Source of the DNA: Bacteroidales bacterium
GTDB taxonomy: Bacteria; Bacteroidota; Bacteroidia; Bacteroidales; UBA3663
NCBI GenBank assembly: GCA_017632695.1
Contig: JAGBQS010000151.1
Location: 1 to 15,892, forward strand
Direction: 5' to 3'
Length of the DNA: 15,892 bases
Shown: positions 5,824 through 12,736 of the stretch, one piece after another
Layout of the letters: each line of letters begins with the position of its first letter
Numbering within the stretch: the first letter of the stretch is position 1
Notes under the pieces: generated by a model
Databases searched by the model: none
Seen by the model: the letters and a program-made list of their open reading frames with translations, nothing else
What the model was told of the DNA's origin: nothing
Translations under genes and position numbers: made by a program

Positions 5824-7923
5824 TTAAAGTTCGTCCACTTCCTTCAGCCACAAGGTGGAGCAGGCATCGCTCGGCATGCGCCAGTCGCCGCGCGGCGATA
5901 TGGATACGGTACCGACCTTGGGTCCGTCGGGCAGGCAGGAGCGCTTGAACTGCTGCTGGAAGAAGCGGCGGAAGAAGGTACGAAGCCATTTGCGGATGGT
6001 TTCATCATCGTAGGTGCCTTCGCGCATATCCTTGTACTCGTCGTTCTGGAACGCCTTCTGTGCCAGCATGAAAATCTTGCGGGGCGATGCTCCGAAGCGG
6101 AACATGTGGTACAGGAAGAAGTCGTGCAGTTCGTATGGGCCGACCAGGTCTTCGGTCTTCTGTGCGATGTTGCCTTTGGCGTCGGTAGGAATGAGTTCCG
6201 GCGAGATCGGGGTATCGATGATGTCCAGCAGGATCTCGGTTGCCGAACGTTTCTTGCCGTGGGTCTCGGTAATGACCGCCGACTGGCAGATGGAGGGGTT
6301 CTGAGCCACGTAACGGACCAGATACTTGACCAGCGTCTTGGGTATCGAGACATTGACTGCATACATCGACATGTGGTCGCCGTTGTAGGTGCACCAGCCC
6401 AGACAGAGTTCCGACAGATCGCCGGTTCCGATCACGATGCCGCCCGTCTGGTTCGATACGTCCATCAGGATCTGTGTGCGCTCGCGGGCCTGGCAGTTCT
6501 CGTAGGTTACGTCGTGTACGGAACTGTCGATGCCCAGATCCTTGAAGTGCTGGTTGACGGCATCCTTGATGGAGATTTCCCGACGGGTAATGCCCAGTGA
6601 CTTCATCAGGCCTATACTATTATTATAGGTGCGGCCGCTGGTTCCGAATCCGGGCATCGTGATGCCCACAATACGGTTGCGGTTCCAGCCTAACTTGTCG
6701 AAGGCACGTACGGTAACCAGCAGGGCAAGCGTCGAATCCAGTCCGCCTGAAATACCTATGACGGCCGTTTGGGCCTGAATGTGCTGCAGGCGCGTCACCA
6801 GACCCTGAACCTGAATGTTGAAGATCTCCGAGCAACGGGTTTCCATATCGTCCTCGTCCGATGGAACGAAAGGCCGCGGAGCCACAAAACGGTGCAGCTT
6901 CTGCCGGAAGTCCGGAGCGGTCAGCTTGCTGAGATGTATGGTCTGGTAGCCGCCGTTACGCGGCAGGTCGTGACTGTAGTATTCGCTGTGAAAAACCGCG
7001 TTCTGTGTGCCTGTGTTGGGCATCAGGTCGCTGAAGGTGGTCTGCGTCCGACGCAGCACTTTCAGTTTCTCCACATCCACATCCCGAACCAGCAGCCGGT
7101 TATCCATTTGGAAACGCTGGCTTTCGCCCAACAGGGTACCGTTTTCGGCAATCAGGCCCTTGCCCGCAAACACCAGGTCGGTACTCGATTCGCCGAAGCC
7201 TGCCGAAGCATAGACGTAGGCGCACATCAGACGTCCGCTTTGTGCCTCGATCATACGGCGCAGATAGGCGTGCTTGCCCAGCACCTCGTCGGAGCAGGAG
7301 AGGTTCACGATAACCTGGGCTCCTGCCAGCGCCATACGGTTGGACGGAGCCATCGGAACCCACAGATCCTCGCAGATCTCGATGCCGATGGTGGTGCCTT
7401 CGAAGTCGAAGAGCAGGTCTTTGCCCATGCGGACGCGATGCTGGATGCGTTTGCCTTTCTTGTCGGAGGTGGTAATCTCGAGCATGCTGCCGTCCGGCAC
7501 TTCGGCTCCGGATGCGAACCAGCGGGCTTCGTAGAACTCATTGTAATTGGGCAGGTAAACCTTGGGGACGATACCGGCAATCAGTCCGTCGCCCAACAGG
7601 ACACCGCAGTTGTAGAGCCGGTTGCCCATTGCCAGCGGAGCACCTGCCACAACCGCCATATCGATGCCGCGGGTGGCTTCGGCCAGATGTGCCAGAGCAT
7701 CGAGGGCGGCATTGAGCAGGGGCTGGTGATGGAAGAGGTCGGCGCAGGTGTAGCCCGTAATGGAGAGTTCCGGGAAGACCAGCAGCTGGACGCCTTCAGC
7801 GTGTGCCTGATGAATCAAGCTGATATGTTGTTTCAGGTTGTATTCCACATCGGCTACCTTGACGGTAGGGATGGCAGCGGCCACTCGGAAAAGGCCGTAA
7901 TCGAATTGTGTTTTATCTTGCAT
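5824..7923 (-). CDS. nadE: Glutamine-dependent NAD+ synthetase
   Basis: The 699-aa enzyme converts nicotinic acid adenine dinucleotide to NAD+ with ATP and ammonia taken from glutamine, the last step of NAD synthesis. The N-terminal nitrilase-like glutaminase domain (about 11-290) has the E-K-C triad: E52 in FPELSITGY, K121 in VPKVYLPNY and C184 in IEICEDLW. The C-terminal adenylating synthetase domain (about 360-690) has the PP-loop SGGLDST (392-398), then GTGDLSELCLGWCTYNGDH and the basic KRSATEIL segment. The length matches the long two-domain, M. tuberculosis-like form rather than the short ammonia-dependent one. The start is the first ATG, about 20 bases from a TATCTTTG -7 element. It faces rnz divergently and likely leads the transcript that includes the 634-aa gene. 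Confidence 0.96.
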   Translation of the reverse strand: MQDKTQFDYGLFRVAAAIPTVKVADVEYNLKQHISLIHQAHAEGVQLLVFPELSITGYTCADLFHHQPLLNAALDALAHLAEATRGIDMAVVAGAPLAMGNRLYNCGVLLGDGLIAGIVPKVYLPNYNEFYEARWFASGAEVPDGSMLEITTSDKKGKRIQHRVRMGKDLLFDFEGTTIGIEICEDLWVPMAPSNRMALAGAQVIVNLSCSDEVLGKHAYLRRMIEAQSGRLMCAYVYASAGFGESSTDLVFAGKGLIAENGTLLGESQRFQMDNRLLVRDVDVEKLKVLRRTQTTFSDLMPNTGTQNAVFHSEYYSHDLPRNGGYQTIHLSKLTAPDFRQKLHRFVAPRPFVPSDEDDMETRCSEIFNIQVQGLVTRLQHIQAQTAVIGISGGLDSTLALLVTVRAFDKLGWNRNRIVGITMPGFGTSGRTYNNSIGLMKSLGITRREISIKDAVNQHFKDLGIDSSVHDVTYENCQARERTQILMDVSNQTGGIVIGTGDLSELCLGWCTYNGDHMSMYAVNVSIPKTLVKYLVRYVAQNPSICQSAVITETHGKKRSATEILLDIIDTPISPELIPTDAKGNIAQKTEDLVGPYELHDFFLYHMFRFGASPRKIFMLAQKAFQNDEYKDMREGTYDDETIRKWLRTFFRRFFQQQFKRSCLPDGPKVGTVSISPRGDWRMPSDACSTLWLKEVDEL

Positions 7924-7943
7924 GAGGTTGCTTTTTAACTCGG

Positions 7944-7951
7944 CAAAGATA
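7944..7951 (-). promoter_or_regulatory. -7 element of the nadE promoter
   Basis: TATCTTTG on the minus strand matches the Bacteroides -7 consensus TAnnTTTG and ends about 20 bases before the nadE ATG. The expected TTTG at -33 is not seen at the right distance; the upstream stretch is A/T-rich instead, so the promoter is probably of weaker or activator-assisted type. Confidence 0.65.
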
Positions 7952-8056
7952 GCGATTTTAATTTTAAAAACCTACTTTTCGGCGAAAATTTTGGGAGATT
8001 GCAATAAAATCGGCAAAAAAAGGAGAAGAAATAGTGATAAATTCGAAAAATAATGC

Positions 8057-8064
8057 TATATTTG
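8057..8064 (+). promoter_or_regulatory. -7 element of the rnz promoter
   Basis: TATATTTG on the plus strand fits the TAnnTTTG consensus, 68 bases before the rnz start codon. No good -33 TTTG lies about 20 bp upstream. The predicted transcript would begin near 8070, almost exactly at the inverted repeat 8073-8089. Confidence 0.6.
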
Positions 8065-8072
8065 CAGTTGAT

Positions 8073-8089
8073 AAATGCATTGTGCATTT
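8073..8089 (+). promoter_or_regulatory. Perfect inverted repeat at the start of the rnz leader
   Basis: AAATGCA, TTG, TGCATTT gives a perfect 7-bp stem with a 3-base loop. It lies just downstream of the rnz -7 element, so it could be a 5' mRNA hairpin or a DNA operator for a dimeric regulator. Which one cannot be told from one copy. Confidence 0.5.
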
Positions 8090-8132
8090 GTTTTTAAGAA
8101 TCCGTTTGTCCGTTTTTTATAACATCTGATCC

Positions 8133-9059
8133 GTGGATTGTTTCAAGGTTACCATTCTTGGTTGCGGAAGCGCAAAGCCGACGCTGAGGCACAGCCCCAG
8201 CGCACAGGTGGTGGATTTCAGGGGCAATCTGTTTCTGGTGGACTGCGGCGAAGGCGTGCAGGTGGGTCTGTGCCGTTCGAAGATTCCCTTCGGTAAGATC
8301 GGGCATATCCTGATCAGCCATCTGCACGGCGATCACTGTCTGGGGCTGGTCGGTCTGATCTCCACGTTGGGACTGGGGCAGCGGACGGGCGACATCGTGA
8401 TTCACGCCCATCCGGATGCCGAACGGATTTTCCGGCCGCTGTTCGACTTTTTCTGTCCGAACCTTTCGATGAACGTCATCTTCGACCCGATCGATACCAC
8501 GCAGAATGCCGTTATCTATGAGGATCACGCCTTGAAGATCAGCACGATTCCGCTGCATCACCGGGTGCCTTGCTGCGGTTTCCTGTTCGAGGAAAAGCCT
8601 CGCGACCGGCATCTGCTTGTTGACCGTTGTGAGGAGCTGGGTATTCCGTTCGCCTATTTTAAAGGTATTAAGAAGGGAAATGACTGGACGGATCCGGAGA
8701 GCGGTAAGACTGTTCCCAACGAGCTGCTCACTTCGGACCCTACTCCGAGCAAGAAATATGCCTACTGCAGCGATTCGCTTTATGCCGAGAGCATCGTTCC
8801 CCTGATTCAGGGCGCCGACCTGCTTTATCATGAGGCCACCTACGAACATAAGGATGTGGCTAAGGCGCGTGACCGGGGACACTCCACAGCGGTGCAGGCT
8901 GCCGTCATCGCACAAAAGGCGGGTGTCGGAAAACTGGTGCTGGGGCATTTTTCGGCCCAGTATCTGACCGCCGAACAGGAACGTCCGCTGCTGGAAGAGG
9001 CGCAGGCCATTTTCCCCAATACGGTTCTGGCCAACGAGAAAATGGTTCTGGAAGTGTAG
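8133..9059 (+). CDS. rnz: Ribonuclease Z (tRNA 3' processing endonuclease)
   Basis: The 308-aa zinc endonuclease cuts 3' trailers from tRNA precursors. It is a metallo-beta-lactamase-fold protein of the short RNase Z type. It has the N-terminal ILGCGSAKPT strand-turn, the metal motif HLHGDH (H63, H65, D67, H68), H143 in the PLHHRVP loop, D214 in YCSDS, the HEATYE segment (233-238) and H272 in LGHFS. A substrate-binding flexible-arm region follows at about 155-205. The start is GTG at 8133: an in-frame TGA lies at 8127-8129, and this start gives the usual few residues before the first strand. It lies upstream of the two kinases with a 72-base gap and may be co-transcribed with them. The tRNA role is from family knowledge. 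Confidence 0.94.
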   Translation: MDCFKVTILGCGSAKPTLRHSPSAQVVDFRGNLFLVDCGEGVQVGLCRSKIPFGKIGHILISHLHGDHCLGLVGLISTLGLGQRTGDIVIHAHPDAERIFRPLFDFFCPNLSMNVIFDPIDTTQNAVIYEDHALKISTIPLHHRVPCCGFLFEEKPRDRHLLVDRCEELGIPFAYFKGIKKGNDWTDPESGKTVPNELLTSDPTPSKKYAYCSDSLYAESIVPLIQGADLLYHEATYEHKDVAKARDRGHSTAVQAAVIAQKAGVGKLVLGHFSAQYLTAEQERPLLEEAQAIFPNTVLANEKMVLEV

Positions 9060-9068
9060 AAAAAATAA

Positions 9069-9104
9069 TTTCCCCGTGGGAGAAAAAGTTTTTCCCCGTG
9101 GGAG
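9069..9104 (+). repeat. Direct repeat pair, 22-bp spacing, between rnz and the first kinase
   Basis: TTTCCCCGTGGGAG occurs at 9069-9082 and again at 9091-9104, start-to-start 22 bp, about two helical turns. The end of copy one and the start of copy two can also pair into an RNA hairpin (GGGAGAAA with TTTCCCC, one bulge, about 9078-9098). No T-run follows, so a terminator is doubtful. Confidence 0.75.
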
Positions 9105-9131
9105 CGTAAAAAAATAAGAAATTATCAATTC

Positions 9132-9746
9132 ATGCATATAGTTATTGCCGGTAACATCGGAAGCGGAAAGACTACGCTGACCCGTATGCTTGCCAAACAT
9201 TACGACTGGGAGCCTAAATTCGAGGCTGTTTCCTTCAACCCGTATCTGGAGGATTATTACAAGGACATCGGCCGATGGTCGTTCGCAATGGAAGTGTTCT
9301 TCCTCAAGGAGCGCTGCCTGGACATCATCGATATTGCCCGTTCAGGACGGAACGTGATTCAGGACCGTTCCATCTTCGAGGGCGTGTATGTCTTTGTGGC
9401 TAATAACTATGCGCAAGGCAACCTGTCGAAGCGTGACTACGAGACGTTTATGGATCTCTTCGATCAGATTAAGGGTCTGATACGTAAGCCCGACCTGATG
9501 ATCTACCTGCGGGCGAGCCTGCCTCATCTGATCGGGAACATCCAGAAACGTGGCCGCGAATATGAGCAGGCAATTCAGATTGATTATCTGGAGGGTCTGA
9601 ACCGGCGTTACGACGAGTTCATCGGAAATCATTACGACGGGAAAGTGCTGACGCTTGACAAGGACAGCCTGGATTTTGAACATAATCCGCTGGATTTCCG
9701 AACTATCACCGATAAGGTGGATCAGCAGCTGTTCGGATTGTTTTAA
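9132..9746 (+). CDS. Deoxynucleoside kinase, first paralogue
   Basis: This 204-aa enzyme of the dNK family (deoxyadenosine/deoxyguanosine kinase type) phosphorylates salvaged deoxynucleosides with ATP in the cytoplasm. It has the P-loop GNIGSGKT (7-14), the catalytic acidic residue E31, the DRS motif (78-80) and the LID-region motif KRGREYE (139-145). The length fits the bacterial family. It is clearly a paralogue of the next gene, aligning end to end, but differs at family-variable positions: EAVSFNPY instead of EPVDNNPY at 31-38, and IFEGVYVF instead of IFEDARIF at 81-88, so a different base preference is plausible. The ATG start gives the standard MHIVIAGNIG opening. Substrate cannot be assigned from sequence alone. 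Confidence 0.93.
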   Translation: MHIVIAGNIGSGKTTLTRMLAKHYDWEPKFEAVSFNPYLEDYYKDIGRWSFAMEVFFLKERCLDIIDIARSGRNVIQDRSIFEGVYVFVANNYAQGNLSKRDYETFMDLFDQIKGLIRKPDLMIYLRASLPHLIGNIQKRGREYEQAIQIDYLEGLNRRYDEFIGNHYDGKVLTLDKDSLDFEHNPLDFRTITDKVDQQLFGLF

Positions 9747-9790
9747 TCCCGTCCGGATTGTTTGAATTGAATATGACTTTCCGGATTGAT
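9729..9790 (+). repeat. Degenerate repeats of the first kinase gene's 3' end
   Basis: CGGATTG recurs at 9734-9740 (inside the coding end), 9754-9760 and 9782-9788, with the flanking bases partly conserved: CGGATTGTTT follows in the first two. The second and third copies lie beyond the stop codon and are out of the gene's frame. It looks like an old short tandem duplication spanning the stop codon. Confidence 0.5.
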
Positions 9791-9868
9791 GCAGACTGAT
9801 TCAGCCTTAAAAAATGTATTACAAATCTGTTAAAACCTCAATACTAATCTTTTTAACCCCAATATACT

Positions 9869-10480
9869 ATGCACATTGCAATTGCCGGTAATATCGGTTG
9901 TGGAAAAACCACACTTACCAAAATGCTGGCCAACCGGTATGGTTGGAAACCTAATTACGAACCTGTAGATAATAATCCCTATCTGGCCGATTATTATGCC
10001 GATATGGCACGCTGGTCGTTTAACCTTCAGATCTATTTCCTGAGCAAACGGTTCAAGGACATCGTCGAAATCTCGAAAAGTCAGGATGTTATCATTCAGG
10101 ACCGTACCATTTTTGAGGATGCCCGGATCTTTGCCGCTAACCTGAATGAGATGGGTCTGCTGTCGGATCGCGATTTCCAGAACTATCGGGATCTGTTCGA
10201 ACTGATGATGAGTCTGGTGAAACTGCCCGACCTGATGATTTATATCCGTTCTTCGGTGCCGCACCTGATTGACCATATCGCAAAGCGCGGACGTGCTTAC
10301 GAGCAGGCAATCCGAATTGATTACCTGACCGGTCTGAACACCCGCTACGAAGAGTGGATTGAAACTTACAAGGGAAATCTGATTATTGTGGACGGCGATA
10401 CCTGCAACTTCGAAGAGAATCCTGAGGACTTCCTCAAGGTGACCGATCAGATTGATGCCAAGCTGTTCGGCCTGTTCTGA
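9869..10480 (+). CDS. Deoxynucleoside kinase, second paralogue
   Basis: This 203-aa dNK-family enzyme has the P-loop GNIGCGKT (7-14), E31 within EPVDNNPYL, the DRT motif (78-80) followed by IFED, and KRGRAYE (139-145) as the LID-region motif. It aligns with the first kinase over its whole length, roughly half or more of residues identical by eye, including the shared C-terminus LFGLF. The family supplies dAMP and dGMP from salvaged deoxynucleosides. In some lactobacilli tandem genes of this family make a heterodimer with one subunit for each purine, and the arrangement here is similar. The 122-base gap to the first kinase has no consensus promoter. It converges on the hemolysin III gene, with 54 bases between the stops. 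Confidence 0.93.
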   Translation: MHIAIAGNIGCGKTTLTKMLANRYGWKPNYEPVDNNPYLADYYADMARWSFNLQIYFLSKRFKDIVEISKSQDVIIQDRTIFEDARIFAANLNEMGLLSDRDFQNYRDLFELMMSLVKLPDLMIYIRSSVPHLIDHIAKRGRAYEQAIRIDYLTGLNTRYEEWIETYKGNLIIVDGDTCNFEENPEDFLKVTDQIDAKLFGLF

Positions 10481-10520
10481 TCTGTTCCCGGTTTGTTCTG
10501 TTTATCCGGCTTGTCCTGAT
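10463..10520 (+). repeat. Degenerate tandem repeats of the second kinase gene's 3' end
   Basis: The coding end CTGTTCGGCCTGTTCTGA is followed by two further related units of 21 and 18 bases, ending at 10519. All three stay in the same reading frame: the hypothetical read-through product after LFGLF-stop would be SVPGLFC then LSGLS-stop. The first kinase shows a similar but out-of-frame pattern. Confidence 0.5.
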
Positions 10521-10534
10521 TTTTCGGCCGGAAA

Positions 10535-11194
10535 TTAGCCGACTGACGGAGCAAGCGTCATGGAGAAGACCGCAGCCCAATGCAAAACCGTACCGGCTAT
10601 GACATGTATGTGCCAGATGCCGTGATAGTACGGATGGTTGGGTTCGCGGTCATGTACAAAGAAATAGACGCCTGTGGTATATACCACACCTTCGAGCATG
10701 ATCCAGATAATGGCCCAAAGGTTGATGCATTCGCGAACGCTTGGGATGAAGAACAATATAGACCATCCCAATATCAGATAAAGGATCAGTGAGGTTTTGG
10801 CCAGCCGGTCAAACAGAAAAATCTTCAGGAAGATGCCTGTCAGGGATAACGCCCAAATGATACCGAAAGCCGTCCAGCCTATTGCAAAATGGTCGTCCTC
10901 GATGATTCCCATGCAGATAGGCGTATAGCTCGATGCAATCAGCACATAGATGGAACAATGATCCAGAATGCGTAAAATACGCTTCCGGGATGCTCCTGCT
11001 CTTGTCCAGTGGTAGAAACAGGAGGTCAGATACATCAGCGACATACCTACCGTGAAGAATGTTGCACCGAATGCCATTTCCCAATTCTTCGTATAGCCCA
11101 GCCAGATGATGACCCATGCAATGCAGGGCACCAAAGCCAGACCAACGGTGTGGGTGATGGCGCTGAAGTATTCCGATTTCGATCTCTTTACCAT
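10535..11194 (-). CDS. hlyIII: Hemolysin III / PAQR-family membrane protein
   Basis: This 219-aa integral inner-membrane protein has about seven predicted transmembrane helices. It belongs to the hemolysin III (YqfA/TrhA) branch of the PAQR family, whose members carry a zinc site like that of adiponectin receptors. The conserved S-x3-H (S58, H62 in SCFYH), D78-H79 in LDHCSIY and H-x3-H (H191, H195 in HGIWHIH) are all present, so the metal site looks intact. Biochemical role in bacteria is uncertain; the hemolysin name is historical, and membrane lipid homeostasis or a hydrolase activity has been proposed for relatives. It lies 120 bases after thrC on the same strand, across an octamer-repeat gap, so it may be at the end of the threonine transcript or separately expressed. 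Confidence 0.93.
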   Translation of the reverse strand: MVKRSKSEYFSAITHTVGLALVPCIAWVIIWLGYTKNWEMAFGATFFTVGMSLMYLTSCFYHWTRAGASRKRILRILDHCSIYVLIASSYTPICMGIIEDDHFAIGWTAFGIIWALSLTGIFLKIFLFDRLAKTSLILYLILGWSILFFIPSVRECINLWAIIWIMLEGVVYTTGVYFFVHDREPNHPYYHGIWHIHVIAGTVLHWAAVFSMTLAPSVG

Positions 11195-11316
11195 TAACCT
11201 TAATCCCTTATAACCTTAAAAAACTAAAAACCTTACCTCCGAGCTTGCTCGCCGGAGCCGTTAGGCGAAGAATCTCAAAACCTTAAGACCTCAAGACCTC
11301 AAAACCTTATAACCTT
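11194..11316. repeat. Octamer-repeat array filling the thrC-hemolysin III gap
   Basis: On the plus strand five contiguous octamers run at 11277-11316: aaaacctt, aagacctc, aagacctc, aaaacctt, ataacctt. A second, more degenerate set runs at 11194-11233 (ttaacctt, aatccctt, ataacctt, aaaaaact, aaaaacct). They flank the palindromic element at 11237-11253. The array touches the first base of the hemolysin III start codon and the last two bases of the thrC stop codon. Confidence 0.8.
11237..11253 (-). repeat. GCGAGCAAGCTCGG palindromic element
   Basis: On the minus strand this reads GGCGAGCAAGCTCGGAG, with perfect 5-bp arms CGAGC/GCTCG around two bases. The same word with one extra A occurs on the plus strand at 127-144, and a degenerate copy at 95-110. 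It is a dispersed intergenic repeat, function unknown. Confidence 0.65.
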
Positions 11317-12667
11317 ACAAATTATTCTGCAGGAACTTCTTGAAATCGGCAAAATCCTTGGTCATCGGGAGGCTCTGCTTGGTTCCGTTCATGAACTTCT
11401 GGAGCGTGTCAGGAATGGCAACACTTTGTCCGATGATAGGTTCAACCGTGTCCTTGAACTTGGCAGGATGGGCGGTTTCGAGGAAAATACCGGTTTCGCC
11501 CGGACGCAGACCGTCCACCAAAGCCTGATATCCGCAGGCTCCGTGAGGATCGCACACGTAGTGGTCGTTCTTCAGAGCAAGCTGCATGGCGGCCTTGATC
11601 TGCTCATCGTTGTAGGTAGCACCGCTGATTTCGGCCGTAATAGCCTTGTGTGCCTCTTCGGGCGAGATCTTGACTGCCTTCTGCTGTCCGCCGCCGTACA
11701 GGTTCACGATGCGGGCAAAGTTCGAAGGATCGCCTACATCCATCGCATTGGCCAATGTAGCCTGAGTGGCACGCGGATTATAGTGTCCGTCGTTCAGGTA
11801 CTGGAAGAAGATGTCGTTGGCATTGTTCGATGCAATGAAACGCTTGACGGGTAATCCCATTCTGGCACCGAACAGACCGGCACAGATGTTGCCGAAGTTT
11901 CCGGAAGGAACGCAGATAACCAGGTTCTTGGCAGCTTCAGGATTCTGTTTCTTGAGCTGTGCGTATGCATAGAAATAGTAGAATGCCTGTGGCAGGAAGC
12001 GGGCAACATTGATTGAATTGGCCGAAGTCAGGAAGAACTTTTCGTTGAGGTCCTGATCCATGAAGGCTTCCTTAACCAGACGCTGGCAATCGTCGAAGAC
12101 GCCGTCCACCTCCAGTGCCGTGATGTTCTGACCCAGTGTAGTGAACTGCTTTTCCTGAATTTCGCTGACTTTTCCTTTGGGGTACAGGACGGTTACATCG
12201 ATGCCGGGTACGCCCAGGAATCCGTTGGCAACAGCCGAACCGGTATCGCCGGAGGTGGCTACCAGAACGTGTACGTTACCTTTGGTGCTTGGATGCTGTT
12301 TTACGAAATACGACAGCAGACGCGCCATGAAGCGGGCTCCCACGTCCTTAAAGGCGCATGTCGGACCGTGATACAATTCGAGCGAATAGATGTTGCCGTT
12401 GACTTTTACCAGCGGGATGTCGAACTGCAGCGTGTCGTACACAATCTGCTTCAGATCGTTGGCAGGAATGTCTTCGCCAAAGAAAGCCTTGGCAACCTCG
12501 AAGGCAACTTCCTGCAGGCTCATATCCTGAATACCCTCGAAGAACGATGAGGGGAGAGGATTGATTCTTTCGGGCATGTACAGGCCTTTGTCGGGGGCTA
12601 ATCCCTTGATGACAGCCTCGCTCAGTGAGACTTCGGGCGCTTGGCGGTTGGTGCTGTAGTATTTCAT
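11315..12667 (-). CDS. thrC: Threonine synthase
   Basis: This PLP enzyme (450 residues) converts O-phospho-L-homoserine and water to L-threonine and phosphate, the last step of the pathway. It has the N-terminal MKYYSTN...VSLSEAVIKGLAPDKGLYMPE of the bacterial/yeast-like long class, the PLP-lysine motif GPTCAFKDVGARF (K107), the SGDTGSA segment (about 139-145) and the glycine-rich phosphate-binding PSGNFGN. Length agrees with that class. It starts 69 bases after the aPGAM-family gene on the same strand. No promoter matching the consensus is seen in the gap, so it is most likely the third gene of the thr transcript. Product phosphate ester must come from a homoserine kinase; no GHMP-type ThrB is in the window. 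Confidence 0.97.
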   Translation of the reverse strand: MKYYSTNRQAPEVSLSEAVIKGLAPDKGLYMPERINPLPSSFFEGIQDMSLQEVAFEVAKAFFGEDIPANDLKQIVYDTLQFDIPLVKVNGNIYSLELYHGPTCAFKDVGARFMARLLSYFVKQHPSTKGNVHVLVATSGDTGSAVANGFLGVPGIDVTVLYPKGKVSEIQEKQFTTLGQNITALEVDGVFDDCQRLVKEAFMDQDLNEKFFLTSANSINVARFLPQAFYYFYAYAQLKKQNPEAAKNLVICVPSGNFGNICAGLFGARMGLPVKRFIASNNANDIFFQYLNDGHYNPRATQATLANAMDVGDPSNFARIVNLYGGGQQKAVKISPEEAHKAITAEISGATYNDEQIKAAMQLALKNDHYVCDPHGACGYQALVDGLRPGETGIFLETAHPAKFKDTVEPIIGQSVAIPDTLQKFMNGTKQSLPMTKDFADFKKFLQNNL

Positions 12668-12736
12668 TTTGTTTATATGTTTGTTTCTTGTTCGATTATT
12701 CCTATGATTATATCACGATAAACGGAAGCATTCCTC

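Noticed and set aside
6769..7938. Plus-strand open frame of 389 codons opposite nadE
   Set aside because: Shadow of the nadE coding strand caused by codon bias; no family match and no promoter.
8094..9200. Minus-strand open frame of 368 codons opposite rnz
   Set aside because: It lies antisense to a clear RNase Z with all metal ligands; the translation has no recognisable domain and it runs into the start of the kinase gene.
11277..11316. CRISPR-like array
   Set aside because: Units are contiguous degenerate octamers without spacers; no cas genes are present.
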